Source: Bacillota bacterium (GTDB taxonomy: Bacteria; Bacillota; Bacilli; Alicyclobacillales; Alicyclobacillaceae). From it: a DNA stretch of 8,613 nucleotides. Made by a program: the position numbers and the translations under genes. The notes under the pieces are model-generated. The model did no database searches. It was not told the origin of the DNA and worked only from the letters and a program-made list of their open reading frames with translations. The first letter of the stretch is position 1. Every line of letters starts with the position of its first letter. The DNA is taken from NCBI GenBank assembly GCA_021820805.1, contig JAKADF010000116.1:1-8613 (forward strand), read 5' to 3'. Below are positions 1 to 6,513 of this stretch, one piece after another.

Positions 1-660
1 ATTCCGAATTTCATTTTCTCCATCCCTTGAGGCTGAAAACACTGGAATTTTACTGCCTGTAGCATGTACATTTACGTCTGGATGGGAGAAATAAACGATT
101 CCTTGCACCCATGCGTGAATATGTGCAGATTTTAATAGTTGAGACAAACGATATACGTGGGTTCCCACTTGCTTAATTGGATTATAAAATGTCCGCTCAT
201 AAACTACCTTTTGACGGCTTAGTTTAACTTGTTTCCATTCATGATCTTCAAGTCCGCCTTGAATGTCGCCAATCATGTTTTTTGTTTCAATCACAAAAAT
301 GCCGCTCGGCCCTACAACAACATGATCAAGTTGACTAACCTTGCCATCTATTTCAATAGACAAATCTGAATAAATCGTATATTCGTCCGGCAGTCCTGCA
401 AATACAATACCTGCATTCTCTTCACCAACAATCCCAGCTTGAATCACTTCAACCGCTTCATGAATTCTTCGATTCACCATATATGCAACAAGTGCTGCGA
501 CCAGTCCAACTAAGGATACAGTTGGTTTACCTGTAACAGGCCCGCCTAAAAAAAGTAAAATTCCTAGAATAGATACACCCGCTGTTCTTAATCGGCGTTT
601 CTTTAACAATGCAAGTTCGTCATATAAATGGTTGCGAGCCCCTTCAATGATACGAGCCAA
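1..660 (-). CDS. Membrane-anchored NERD-domain protein, 3' end cut by window
   Basis: A minus-strand reading frame is open from a TTG at 660 to the window edge (220 codons, no stop reached), so the C-terminal part is missing. The TTG is chosen because AAGGAGG (670-676) lies 9 nt upstream and no ATG/GTG/TTG lies in frame between the two. After a basic N-terminus (KKRR at 20-23), residues about 27-62 are hydrophobic with a GGPVTGKP break, suggesting one or two membrane segments. Residues about 76-190 match the NERD pattern: GIVGEENAG (76-84), QLDHVVVGPSGIFVIETKN (110-128) with D112, E125 and K127 in the D...ExK nuclease-like arrangement, then a G-D-I-Q-G strand and a YNPIKQVGTH segment. NERD is a predicted nuclease-fold domain related to restriction-type nucleases; its physiological role is generally unknown. 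Family assignment is strong; function and total length are not determinable here. Confidence 0.85.
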   Translation of the reverse strand, partial: MARIIEGARNHLYDELALLKKRRLRTAGVSILGILLFLGGPVTGKPTVSLVGLVAALVAYMVNRRIHEAVEVIQAGIVGEENAGIVFAGLPDEYTIYSDLSIEIDGKVSQLDHVVVGPSGIFVIETKNMIGDIQGGLEDHEWKQVKLSRQKVVYERTFYNPIKQVGTHVYRLSQLLKSAHIHAWVQGIVYFSHPDVNVHATGSKIPVFSASRDGENEIRN

Positions 661-688
661 TCCTCGTTTCCTCCTTTTCGTTAAATAG

Positions 689-694
689 ATTATA
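689..694 (-). promoter_or_regulatory. Candidate -10 box for the NERD gene
   Basis: On the minus strand this is a perfect TATAAT, 12 bases upstream of the AAGGAGG ribosome-binding site. Transcription would start near 682 and give a very short leader. No convincing TTGACA-like -35 sits at 16-18 bp spacing, so this is only a candidate. A second possible pair on the same strand (TTGTTT, 16 bp, TGTAAT) lies a little further upstream. Confidence 0.35.
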
Positions 695-810
695 GATGTC
701 CTGAACAATTACACTTTTCATTCTGGACGAAACAAGGAACAATTAACCAATGCAGAAAAATATCAATTATAAATTAATAATTTTCCGTTCAATATACAAT
801 GAAACAGAAT

Positions 811-839
811 TTGCATCATTTCCGAGAAAAATATATAAC
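811..839 (+). promoter_or_regulatory. nupN: Candidate sigma-A promoter of the importer operon
   Basis: TTGCAT (811-816) and TATAAC (834-839) are separated by exactly 17 bp, a good match to the vegetative -35/-10 consensus (TTGACA/TATAAT). Transcription would begin near 845-848, immediately before the first stem of the structured leader. That places the whole 849-945 region in the 5' untranslated RNA and argues against translation starting from the ATG at 799. Position and spacing are seen directly; activity is inferred. Confidence 0.5.
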
Positions 840-848
840 AAGAAGGGC

Positions 849-895
849 ATGGTATGAGCGCAAAAATTCTCCATACCATAAAGAAGGAGAATTTT
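849..895 (+). promoter_or_regulatory. Structured leader RNA: interleaved stems, possible pseudoknot
   Basis: Two perfect stems interleave. Stem 1 pairs ATGGTATG (849-856) with CATACCAT (872-879), 8 bp. Stem 2 pairs AAAATTCTCC (863-872) with GGAGAATTTT (886-895), 10 bp. They share only base 872, so they can coexist as an H-type pseudoknot with directly abutting stems, a 6-nt first loop (857-862) and an A-rich last loop (880-885), or act as alternative hairpins. The 3' strand of stem 2 contains an AAGGAG-type ribosome-binding sequence and ends in TTTT, so it could hide a Shine-Dalgarno site or act as a weak terminator. By eye it lacks the conserved core of purine riboswitches. A regulatory role is inference. 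Confidence 0.45.
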
Positions 896-906
896 GTCGA
901 ATAGAG

Positions 907-936
907 AATACTAGTCTGTTTTTACCAAACAGTATT
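907..936 (+). promoter_or_regulatory. Hairpin next to the lipoprotein ribosome-binding site
   Basis: CTGTTT (916-921) pairs with AAACAG (927-932) across a 5-nt loop. Alternatively AATACT (907-912) pairs with AGTATT (931-936), with GTTT/AAAC continuing inside it, giving a longer bulged stem. The structure ends three bases before the AGGGGGG ribosome-binding site of the lipoprotein gene. It has no T-tract and so is not a terminator; it may influence ribosome access. Confidence 0.35.
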
Positions 937-938
937 AT

Positions 939-945
939 AGGGGGG
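939..945 (+). promoter_or_regulatory. nupN: Ribosome-binding site that decides the lipoprotein start
   Basis: AGGGGGG lies 9 nt before the TTG at 955. It is an unusual G-rich Shine-Dalgarno variant, but it is the only purine-rich stretch correctly placed for a start that begins directly with a lipoprotein signal peptide. Confidence 0.6.
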
Positions 946-954
946 CCATTTGGC

Positions 955-1995
955 TTGAAAAAGAGAATTTTTTCATCCGCTGCTGCTGCATTGATGCTTA
1001 GCACCCTTGCAGTTGGTTGTGGTGCCGTAAAACCAAACCAACAAGGCGGAGGAACAACTGGCGCTGCCGCTAAATCAACATTCAAAGTTGGTCTTGTCAC
1101 AGATACTGGCGGACTAAACGACCATGGTTTTAACTATTTGGCAGACCAAGGTGTAATGAAAGCGGAAAAAGATCTAGGCGTTTCAGCAAGCGTTGTACAA
1201 TCTAATTCAGAATCCGACTACATACCGAATTTAACCAAGTTTGCACAGCAGGGTTACAATGTTGTAATTGCGGTTGGATTTTTAATGCACGATGCAGTGG
1301 AGTCTGTTTCACAAAAATACCCAAAAACCAAATTCTTCATTATTGACGACTCTATCACTGACCGCAGTAATGTTGCAGACGCCCAGTTTAAGACAGAGCA
1401 ATGTGGTTACTTGGCCGGCGCACTCGCTGGATACATGCAGCAAACACATGTGAAAGGCATTAATTCAAAGAACACGGTTGGAGTAGTCGGCGGTCAAAAT
1501 ATCCCGCCAGTTACAAGCTACATTGCTGGTTTCCAACAAGGATTTAAAAAAGCAGATCCAACGGGTACTGTTCTCGTGAATTTTGCAAACAGTTTTACTG
1601 ACCAAACACTCGGCAGTACGATTGCACAGAATTTAATTTCGCAAGGTGCGGATATCGTATTTCCAGTTGCCGGCGGTACTGGCGTCGGATCGATTCAGGC
1701 AGCGAAGAGTGCTGGCGTTTATGCAATCGGAGTAGATGCAAATCAAAATTACTTAGCACCACAAACTGTGCTTACAAGTGCAATGAAAGGTGTCGATACA
1801 TCAACATACGACATCATCAAACAAGCAAAAGACAATCAATTTAAATCCGGAGATCATATGTTCGATCTTTCAAACAACGGCGTAAGCATTGCTAAGCCGA
1901 TTGCGATAGTACCATCCAATATCGTATCAAAAGTTAATAACCTAGCTACGCAAATCGAGAGCGGTAAGATTTCAGTCTCCACTACAATGAAATAA
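955..1995 (+). CDS. nupN: BMP-family nucleoside-binding lipoprotein of ABC importer
   Basis: Extracytoplasmic solute-binding protein (346 aa) of the Bmp/PnrA/NupN family, which delivers purine nucleosides to an ABC importer. The frame is open from an ATG at 799, but those 52 extra residues are polar and unlike a signal peptide. Starting at the TTG (955) gives MKKRIF, a hydrophobic stretch, and a lipobox LAVGC with Cys22 as the lipidated residue, followed by a Gly/Ala/Thr-rich linker (about 30-41). The mature domain shows the family hallmark TDTGGLNDHGFN (49-60), an AVGFLMHDAV segment in the ligand-site region, and later GFQQGFKKA and VFPVAGGTGVG strands typical of type I periplasmic-binding folds. 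It is followed by the ATPase and two permeases in the order of Bacillus subtilis nupNOPQ, a guanosine transporter. Nucleoside is therefore the likely ligand; the exact one is inference. Confidence 0.9.
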   Translation: MKKRIFSSAAAALMLSTLAVGCGAVKPNQQGGGTTGAAAKSTFKVGLVTDTGGLNDHGFNYLADQGVMKAEKDLGVSASVVQSNSESDYIPNLTKFAQQGYNVVIAVGFLMHDAVESVSQKYPKTKFFIIDDSITDRSNVADAQFKTEQCGYLAGALAGYMQQTHVKGINSKNTVGVVGGQNIPPVTSYIAGFQQGFKKADPTGTVLVNFANSFTDQTLGSTIAQNLISQGADIVFPVAGGTGVGSIQAAKSAGVYAIGVDANQNYLAPQTVLTSAMKGVDTSTYDIIKQAKDNQFKSGDHMFDLSNNGVSIAKPIAIVPSNIVSKVNNLATQIESGKISVSTTMK

Positions 1996-2017
1996 AGAAA
2001 GACACAGACATTCGGGC

Positions 2018-2059
2018 GTGTCTGCGTGACCATAATGAAGCACGCGGACACCCTTTTTT
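2018..2059 (+). terminator. Rho-independent terminator after the lipoprotein gene
   Basis: An 11-bp stem pairs 2018-2028 (GTGTCTGCGTG) with 2041-2051 (CACGCGGACAC), with one G-U pair and a 12-nt loop, followed by CC and six T. It begins 22 bases after the lipoprotein stop codon and ends 34 bases before the ATPase start. No clear separate promoter is visible after it, so it probably works as a partial terminator that reduces expression of the downstream membrane genes relative to the abundant binding protein. Confidence 0.85.
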
Positions 2060-2093
2060 GTGAATGCTATTTTTCTAAGTGAGGAGTCGTAAA

Positions 2094-3617
2094 GTGAACA
2101 ACTTCCTCGAGGTTATCAACCTAAAAAAATGGTTCCCTGGCGTCAAAGCGAACGATGGGGTAAACATAGAACTTCAGAAAGGTGAAGTTCACGCCATATT
2201 AGGAGAAAATGGTGCTGGTAAATCAACACTTATGAAATTGATTTACGGGTTATATCAACCAGACGATGGGGAAATTAGATTAGAAGGAAAGCCTGTCCAT
2301 TTCTCAAGCCCACGTGAGGCGATTCACGCTGGAATCGGCATGGTCCACCAACACTTTATGTTGATACCGGCTCTAACCGTTGCAGAGAATGTTGTCCTTG
2401 GCGATGAGCCAGGCAGAATCAATTTTAATCGAAAAGAAGCAATTCAAAGAGTAAATGCACTATCAAAGAAGTATCGGCTCGAAGTTAACGCTGCCGCAAA
2501 AATTTCAACTTTATCTGTTGGACTGCAACAACGTGTTGAAATTCTAAAGGCATTTTACCGTGAAGCTAAACTGCTTATTCTTGACGAACCCACCGCGCTT
2601 TTAACACCTCAGGAAACGGAAGAACTGTTTCAAGTCATTTTGCATTTGAAAGCAGAAGGAATTCCTATCTTATTCATCAGCCATAAGCTAGATGAAGTCA
2701 AAGCGATTGCTGACCGAGTAACCGTTATGCGTGCAGGAAAAACAGTTGAAACTGTTCCTGTCGGAAATGCAACACCACAGGACTTAGCGAACATGATGGT
2801 CGGACGTGAAGTCGTTCTTCGTATTGATAAAAAACCTGCTTCACCCGGCGAGTCGATTCTGTCCATTGACAACGTGACAGTTCTTGATCACGCAAAACAC
2901 GTACGTGTGAAGGGAATCTCACTCGAACTTCGAAAAGGGGAGATTCTCGGGATTGCTGGAATTGATGGGAACGGTCAATTTGAACTTGTTGATGCCGTTG
3001 CCGGTCTCCTTAAAACACAGTCGGGCAAGATTTCTTTAAACGGAAAAGATATTACGCATTTGCCTCCTGCAACACGGACAAGCCGTGGCCTTGCCTATAT
3101 CCCGCAAGACCGGCAAATTGACGGACTCGTACTAGATTTTACTCTGGTGGAAAATACAATTTTAAGGGATTTTAAGCGAGAGCCGTTTTCTAAATCCGGA
3201 GTGCTCAGAAACCGGCCAGCAGAAGTATACACTGAAAAGTTGATTAAAGAATTCGATGTTCGCCCGCCAATCAAGGAACGAAAAGCAGGTGAATTGTCTG
3301 GAGGAAATCAGCAAAAGGTCATCTTAGCACGGGAGGTATCCCGCGATCCGATTGTGCTCATTGCTGCTCAACCGACACGCGGCCTGGATGTTGGTGCTAT
3401 TGAAGGTATTCATAAACAACTCATTCGTCTGCGAGACGAAGGAAAAGGTGTCATTTTAGTTTCACTTGAGCTAGACGAGATCTTAAGTCTATCGGATAGA
3501 ATCGCTGTCATTCACGACGGGCAGATAATCGCAATTGTGCCAGGAAAAGATGCAACGCGCGAACAAATTGGTCTGTACATGACAGGCGTAAAAGACACGG
3601 AGGTGACAACCAAATGA
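2094..3617 (+). CDS. nupO: Double-domain ABC ATPase of nucleoside importer
   Basis: Cytoplasmic ATPase with two fused nucleotide-binding domains (507 aa), as in the sugar/nucleoside importer class (NupO/YufO, RbsA-like). The GTG at 2094 is chosen because GAGGAG (2081-2086) lies 7 nt upstream; the upstream in-frame GTG at 2079 has no such site. Domain 1: Walker A GENGAGKST (37-45), Q-loop Q86 in VHQHFM, signature LSVGLQQ (140-146), Walker B LLILDEP (160-166) with catalytic E165, and switch His196. Domain 2: degenerate P-loop GIDGNGQ (289-295) lacking the Lys-Ser/Thr, signature LSGGNQQ (401-407), and IAAQPTRGLD with Gln426 in place of the catalytic Glu. Domain 2 is therefore predicted to bind but hydrolyse poorly, the usual asymmetry of this family. 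Its stop overlaps the next start by 4 bases (ATGA), indicating translational coupling. Confidence 0.93.
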   Translation: MNNFLEVINLKKWFPGVKANDGVNIELQKGEVHAILGENGAGKSTLMKLIYGLYQPDDGEIRLEGKPVHFSSPREAIHAGIGMVHQHFMLIPALTVAENVVLGDEPGRINFNRKEAIQRVNALSKKYRLEVNAAAKISTLSVGLQQRVEILKAFYREAKLLILDEPTALLTPQETEELFQVILHLKAEGIPILFISHKLDEVKAIADRVTVMRAGKTVETVPVGNATPQDLANMMVGREVVLRIDKKPASPGESILSIDNVTVLDHAKHVRVKGISLELRKGEILGIAGIDGNGQFELVDAVAGLLKTQSGKISLNGKDITHLPPATRTSRGLAYIPQDRQIDGLVLDFTLVENTILRDFKREPFSKSGVLRNRPAEVYTEKLIKEFDVRPPIKERKAGELSGGNQQKVILAREVSRDPIVLIAAQPTRGLDVGAIEGIHKQLIRLRDEGKGVILVSLELDEILSLSDRIAVIHDGQIIAIVPGKDATREQIGLYMTGVKDTEVTTK

Positions 3618-4678
3618 AGAGACTCTTTTCAGGTCTTGGTGCCCCCGTATTCGCCGCCGTTGTTGCAATTATTATCGGCGGTATTGTAGTTGTATCTATC
3701 GGATTCAATCCGCTAATCGTGTATGGATCATTGTTCTCCGGAGCGTTTGGAAACAGCGTAAACATTGGAAACACTCTGGCCGGTTCGGTCCCTCTTATTT
3801 TGACCGGACTTGGTATTGCAATCGCATTCAAAGCAGGATTATTCAACATTGGGGCTGACGGACAGTATTGGGTTGGTGCTATCGCAGCTGTATGGTGCGG
3901 ATATCATTTCAACAATTTACCAAACCTAATCCACATTATTGTTTGCCTTGTTGCAGGCATGATTGCAGGCGGGTTATGGGGAGGAATTATTCCCGGTTTC
4001 ACAAAGGCTTACGTTGGTGCTCATGAAGTTATCACAACAATGATGATGAGTTATATAGGTATTTTGCTGGCGAAATACTTGATTGAAGGGGGCCCTATGC
4101 AACAAAAGGGATATAACCCCGAATCACCGCAGATTCCTGATTCTAATTGGTTGAGTACCCTTATCCAAGGCTCGTCACTCACCACTGGGTTCCTGATTGC
4201 AATCGTTGTTGCAATTGTCACTTGGTGGCTGCTGAAGAAAACAACTTTTGGATTCCAGTTACGATCCGTCGGTCTCAATCAACGCGCTTCACGATATGCC
4301 GGCATGAACGTACCGCTCTATACAATTCTAGCGCTGACACTCAGCGGTGTATTTTCTGGCCTTGCAGGCGGTGTCCAGATGCTTGCAGTCGACCATCGGC
4401 TGCTTGATGGATTCACTGCTGGGTATGGCTATACTGGTATCGTCGTTGCCCTTCTAGCACGAAACAACCCATTTGGGGTTATCCTATCAGCAATTTTTTT
4501 CTCTGCTTTATCCACAGGCGGCCAGAATATGCAAGCTGTATCTGGTATTCCTGCAAGCTTGACCGATGTTTTAACAGGATTAATCGTCTTCTTTGTTGCA
4601 GCTGAGCAGCTCGTTCCTGAGTTTATCCGTTGGTATCGAAAGAAACGCACTTTAAAACAACCAACTGCTGCGGCCTGA
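3614..4678 (+). CDS. nupP: ABC nucleoside importer permease, first subunit
   Basis: Integral membrane permease (354 aa) of the BPD_transp_2 family, resembling NupP/YufP. The start ATG overlaps the ATPase stop as ATGA, and GGAGGTG (3599-3605) lies 8 nt upstream inside the ATPase gene. Hydrophobic segments are visible at about 10-30, 52-73, 84-97, 104-128, 139-156, 189-207, 232-256, 270-301 and 314-331, i.e. roughly 8-10 membrane helices. Family features include FKAGLFNIGADGQ (72-84), GAHEVITTMMMSYI (135-148), and the cytoplasmic LRSVGLNQRASRYAGMN loop (216-232), the likely coupling helix that touches the ATPase. The C-terminus is basic (RKKRTLK). It should form the channel together with the next gene product. 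The family call is firm; the nucleoside substrate is inferred from gene order. Confidence 0.9.
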   Translation: MKRLFSGLGAPVFAAVVAIIIGGIVVVSIGFNPLIVYGSLFSGAFGNSVNIGNTLAGSVPLILTGLGIAIAFKAGLFNIGADGQYWVGAIAAVWCGYHFNNLPNLIHIIVCLVAGMIAGGLWGGIIPGFTKAYVGAHEVITTMMMSYIGILLAKYLIEGGPMQQKGYNPESPQIPDSNWLSTLIQGSSLTTGFLIAIVVAIVTWWLLKKTTFGFQLRSVGLNQRASRYAGMNVPLYTILALTLSGVFSGLAGGVQMLAVDHRLLDGFTAGYGYTGIVVALLARNNPFGVILSAIFFSALSTGGQNMQAVSGIPASLTDVLTGLIVFFVAAEQLVPEFIRWYRKKRTLKQPTAAA

Positions 4679-4707
4679 CAAGAAAGCAAGAAAGGAAGAG
4701 ACTCAAT

Positions 4708-5628
4708 ATGTCTGTTTTAGCCGATCCGCAATTATGGGCTTCAACCCTCGCTATGGCCGTTCCACTTGCTTTACCGGCGATAGGCGGTACATTTTCAGAG
4801 CGTTCGGGCGTTGTTAACATTGCGATGGAAGGCATCATGCTCATCGGCGCCTTTTTTGCCGTAGCCTTCTCATATGCAACGGGAAGTGCATGGATTGGTC
4901 TTATTGCTGCGCTCGCCGCAGGAGCACTTATTTCATGGGTTTTTGCTTGGGGTGCGATTCGCCTTTCTGCTGACCAGGTGGTCCTTGGTATGGCCGTCAA
5001 TATTTTCGCAGCCGGACTTACAGCATTTTTACTTGATACTGTTTTTGGATACACCGGTACACCCCCATCAACACCAAAGTTGCCGGATATTACTATTCCT
5101 GGCCTATCGGCAATTCCATTTTTGGGCGCACTATTCCAAGGACAAAGTGTCCTCGTATATGTAATGCTCGTTATTGTTGCTGTGTCTCATTGGTTTTTAT
5201 TTCATACGCGGCTTGGTCTCAGGTTACGTTCTGTGGGTGAAAACCCGCTTGCGGCTGATACATTAGGTCTTAATGTTGGTCGTCTGCGTTATACAGGTGT
5301 GATTATCGGTGGTGTGTTATCAGCACTTGGAGGAGCATACCTGTCGATTGGAATCTTAAACAGTTTCGACGTCAATATGACGAATGGCCGTGGATACATC
5401 GCACTAGCTGCAATGATTTTTGGTAAATGGACACCACTTGGAGCGTTTGGTGCTTCACTCCTTTTTGGCTTTGCGACAGCTCTTGGCATTTCGCTGCAAG
5501 GAACCGGCTTATCATCCAACCTGCTGCAAATGTTGCCATATGCTCTCACAATCCTAGCGCTGGCTGGTCTCATTGGACGCAGCACACCTCCAGCTGCAGA
5601 TGGTATTCCATATAATCCTCATCGCTGA
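4708..5628 (+). CDS. nupQ: ABC nucleoside importer permease, second subunit
   Basis: Second BPD_transp_2 permease (306 aa), resembling NupQ/YufQ. The frame is open from an ATG at 4630 inside the previous gene, but those 26 residues are polar and Cys-containing. The ATG at 4708 follows AAGGAAGAG (4692-4700) by 7 nt and gives the usual short N-terminus before the first helix. Characteristic stretches are ERSGVVNIAMEGIMLIGAF (31-49), the counterpart of FNIGADGQ in the first permease, and LRSVGENPLAADTLGLNV (173-190), the probable ATPase-contact loop. Hydrophobic helices are seen at about 12-27, 40-56, 61-82, 90-109, 148-166, 195-215, 228-260 and 274-290. The gap from the preceding stop is 29 bp, consistent with one transcript. 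This is the last gene of the importer operon. Confidence 0.9.
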   Translation: MSVLADPQLWASTLAMAVPLALPAIGGTFSERSGVVNIAMEGIMLIGAFFAVAFSYATGSAWIGLIAALAAGALISWVFAWGAIRLSADQVVLGMAVNIFAAGLTAFLLDTVFGYTGTPPSTPKLPDITIPGLSAIPFLGALFQGQSVLVYVMLVIVAVSHWFLFHTRLGLRLRSVGENPLAADTLGLNVGRLRYTGVIIGGVLSALGGAYLSIGILNSFDVNMTNGRGYIALAAMIFGKWTPLGAFGASLLFGFATALGISLQGTGLSSNLLQMLPYALTILALAGLIGRSTPPAADGIPYNPHR

Positions 5629-5654
5629 ACCAGTTAAATGAAATTTAGATTTTG

Positions 5655-5701
5655 GCCCTCTTGACGGGATATGCAGCAGCAGTGAAGTCCCGAAAGAGGG
5701 C
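5655..5701 (+). terminator. Strong inverted repeat between convergent genes, possible terminator
   Basis: GCCCTCTT (5655-5662) pairs perfectly with AAGAGGGC (5694-5701), and inside it CGGGA (5665-5669) pairs with TCCCG (5688-5692), separated by a small GA/A internal loop. The apical loop is 18 nt. It lies 26 bases after the second permease stop and 53 bases beyond the Nudix stop, where a shared terminator would be expected. Neither strand has a proper T-tract after the stem, so termination would be weak or depend on other factors; RNA 3'-end protection is an alternative. The rest of the 5629-5754 gap shows nothing recognisable. Confidence 0.5.
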
Positions 5702-5754
5702 TTACTGTCAAGCAGGAATTATTTACGGCTCATCTAAATAAGTGTATTCCTAGT

Positions 5755-6429
5755 TCAACAAATGCCCGTCTGTTTTACAACGTCTAAAAAATGCGTAAGT
5801 ATTCGAGCAGTCAGTCCCCATATTACCCACCCGTCTACCTCGTAAAACCACTGTCGTCGATGCTCTTGGCGAAACGGATATGCCTTCCCTCCTGGAATAA
5901 GGTGATATGGGAAATCTGGAGGTGGAGATGCTACCAGGGAAATGTCATACACCTTTGGATGATAATTCAGTAACTTGGAAAGAGTAACAGTAAATACTTG
6001 TTCGACTTCCGCTGGATTTGGATGAACTTTCTCTTTCGGAATAATACCAACATATGGTGATACCATCAAAGTGGAAGAAGCAATAAAGATATCTAATGTC
6101 CCTAGAATTTCAATTTCACTCCGTGAAATACCTAGTTCTTCACTGCTTTCCCGAAGGGCGGTATACTGCTCATCGGGATCGGCCAGTTCGACATGGCCGC
6201 CTGGAAAGCAGATTTCACCTGCTTGACGGCGGAGCGTCTTAGCGCGCTTTTCAAACAGAACGGACCAACCTTTATCCTCTAACACAAGAGGAACCATTAC
6301 TGCTGTTTTTATGCTGTTTTCATGCCCTAAAAACCCTCGGTTTCGGGCATATAGATACTTTCGAAAACCAGGCAACATATCGTACACATCCATTAGTTTG
6401 TCGAATTTAGAAAATTGCTGGTCGTTCAT
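5755..6429 (-). CDS. Nudix hydrolase, CoA pyrophosphatase subgroup
   Basis: Complete 224-aa Nudix protein. The stretch LFEKRAKTLRRQAGEICFPGG (58-78) is the signature that precedes the Nudix box in the CoA-pyrophosphatase (NudL/PCD1) subgroup. The box itself runs GGHVELADPD...TALRESSEELGI (77-101), with metal-binding Glu residues E94, E97 and E98. Its spacing differs from the canonical Gx5Ex7REx2EExGx box and carries Asp in the first part, as is usual for this subgroup. A C-terminal VIWGLTARIL (202-211) also fits. Such enzymes cleave CoA to 4'-phosphopantetheine and 3',5'-ADP in the cytoplasm. The ATG at 6429 is the first start after an in-frame stop, but no ribosome-binding site sits close to it; the nearest (AAAGGA) is about 20 nt upstream. 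The gene is convergent to the importer and divergent from the PBP gene. Confidence 0.88.
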   Translation of the reverse strand: MNDQQFSKFDKLMDVYDMLPGFRKYLYARNRGFLGHENSIKTAVMVPLVLEDKGWSVLFEKRAKTLRRQAGEICFPGGHVELADPDEQYTALRESSEELGISRSEIEILGTLDIFIASSTLMVSPYVGIIPKEKVHPNPAEVEQVFTVTLSKLLNYHPKVYDISLVASPPPDFPYHLIPGGKAYPFRQEHRRQWFYEVDGWVIWGLTARILTHFLDVVKQTGIC

Positions 6430-6513
6430 TTCGACACAAACAACGGCAATTCCTTTAAAAAGTCAGATGCTCAAATGAGCCAGAGTGTTTTAGTTGTCAA
6501 CTCGGAGGTTCTA
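6430..6513. promoter_or_regulatory. Divergent Nudix/PBP intergenic region with dyads
   Basis: This 84-bp gap must hold at least part of the control region of two divergent genes. It contains a perfect minus-strand TTGACA (6495-6500), but the bases 17 bp beyond it (CATTTG) are a poor -10. The TTGACA is the core of an 11-bp dyad, AGTTG-T-CAACT. A second dyad, GCTCA-AA-TGAGC, lies at 6469-6480. No convincing plus-strand promoter for the PBP gene is visible here; it may lie inside the Nudix coding region. Confidence 0.25.

Noticed and set aside
777..791. CodY-box-like sequence, since nup genes are CodY targets in Bacillus subtilis.
   Set aside because: Only the first half (AATTTTC) matches; about five of 15 positions disagree with the consensus.
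799..954. A 52-residue N-terminal extension of the lipoprotein from the ATG at 799.
   Set aside because: The extension is polar and charged, has no ribosome-binding site, overlaps a good promoter, and would bury the lipoprotein signal peptide that starts exactly at the TTG at 955.
845..954. Classical purine riboswitch before the nucleoside importer.
   Set aside because: The conserved core bases of the purine aptamer and its three-way junction are not visible; the stems interleave instead of forming two kissing hairpins.
2930..3400. Inactivating mutations in the second ATPase domain (missing Walker A Lys, Gln for Glu).
   Set aside because: This asymmetry is the normal state of double-ATPase subunits in sugar/nucleoside importers and not a sign of decay.
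4630..4707. Longer start of the second permease overlapping the first permease gene.
   Set aside because: The extra 26 residues are polar and unlike the family, while the ATG at 4708 has a well-placed ribosome-binding site.
6415..6513. Longer PBP start overlapping the Nudix gene.
   Set aside because: Neither the ATG at 6415 nor that at 6475 has a ribosome-binding site; the ATG at 6514 has GGAGG and gives the typical short cytoplasmic tail before the anchor.
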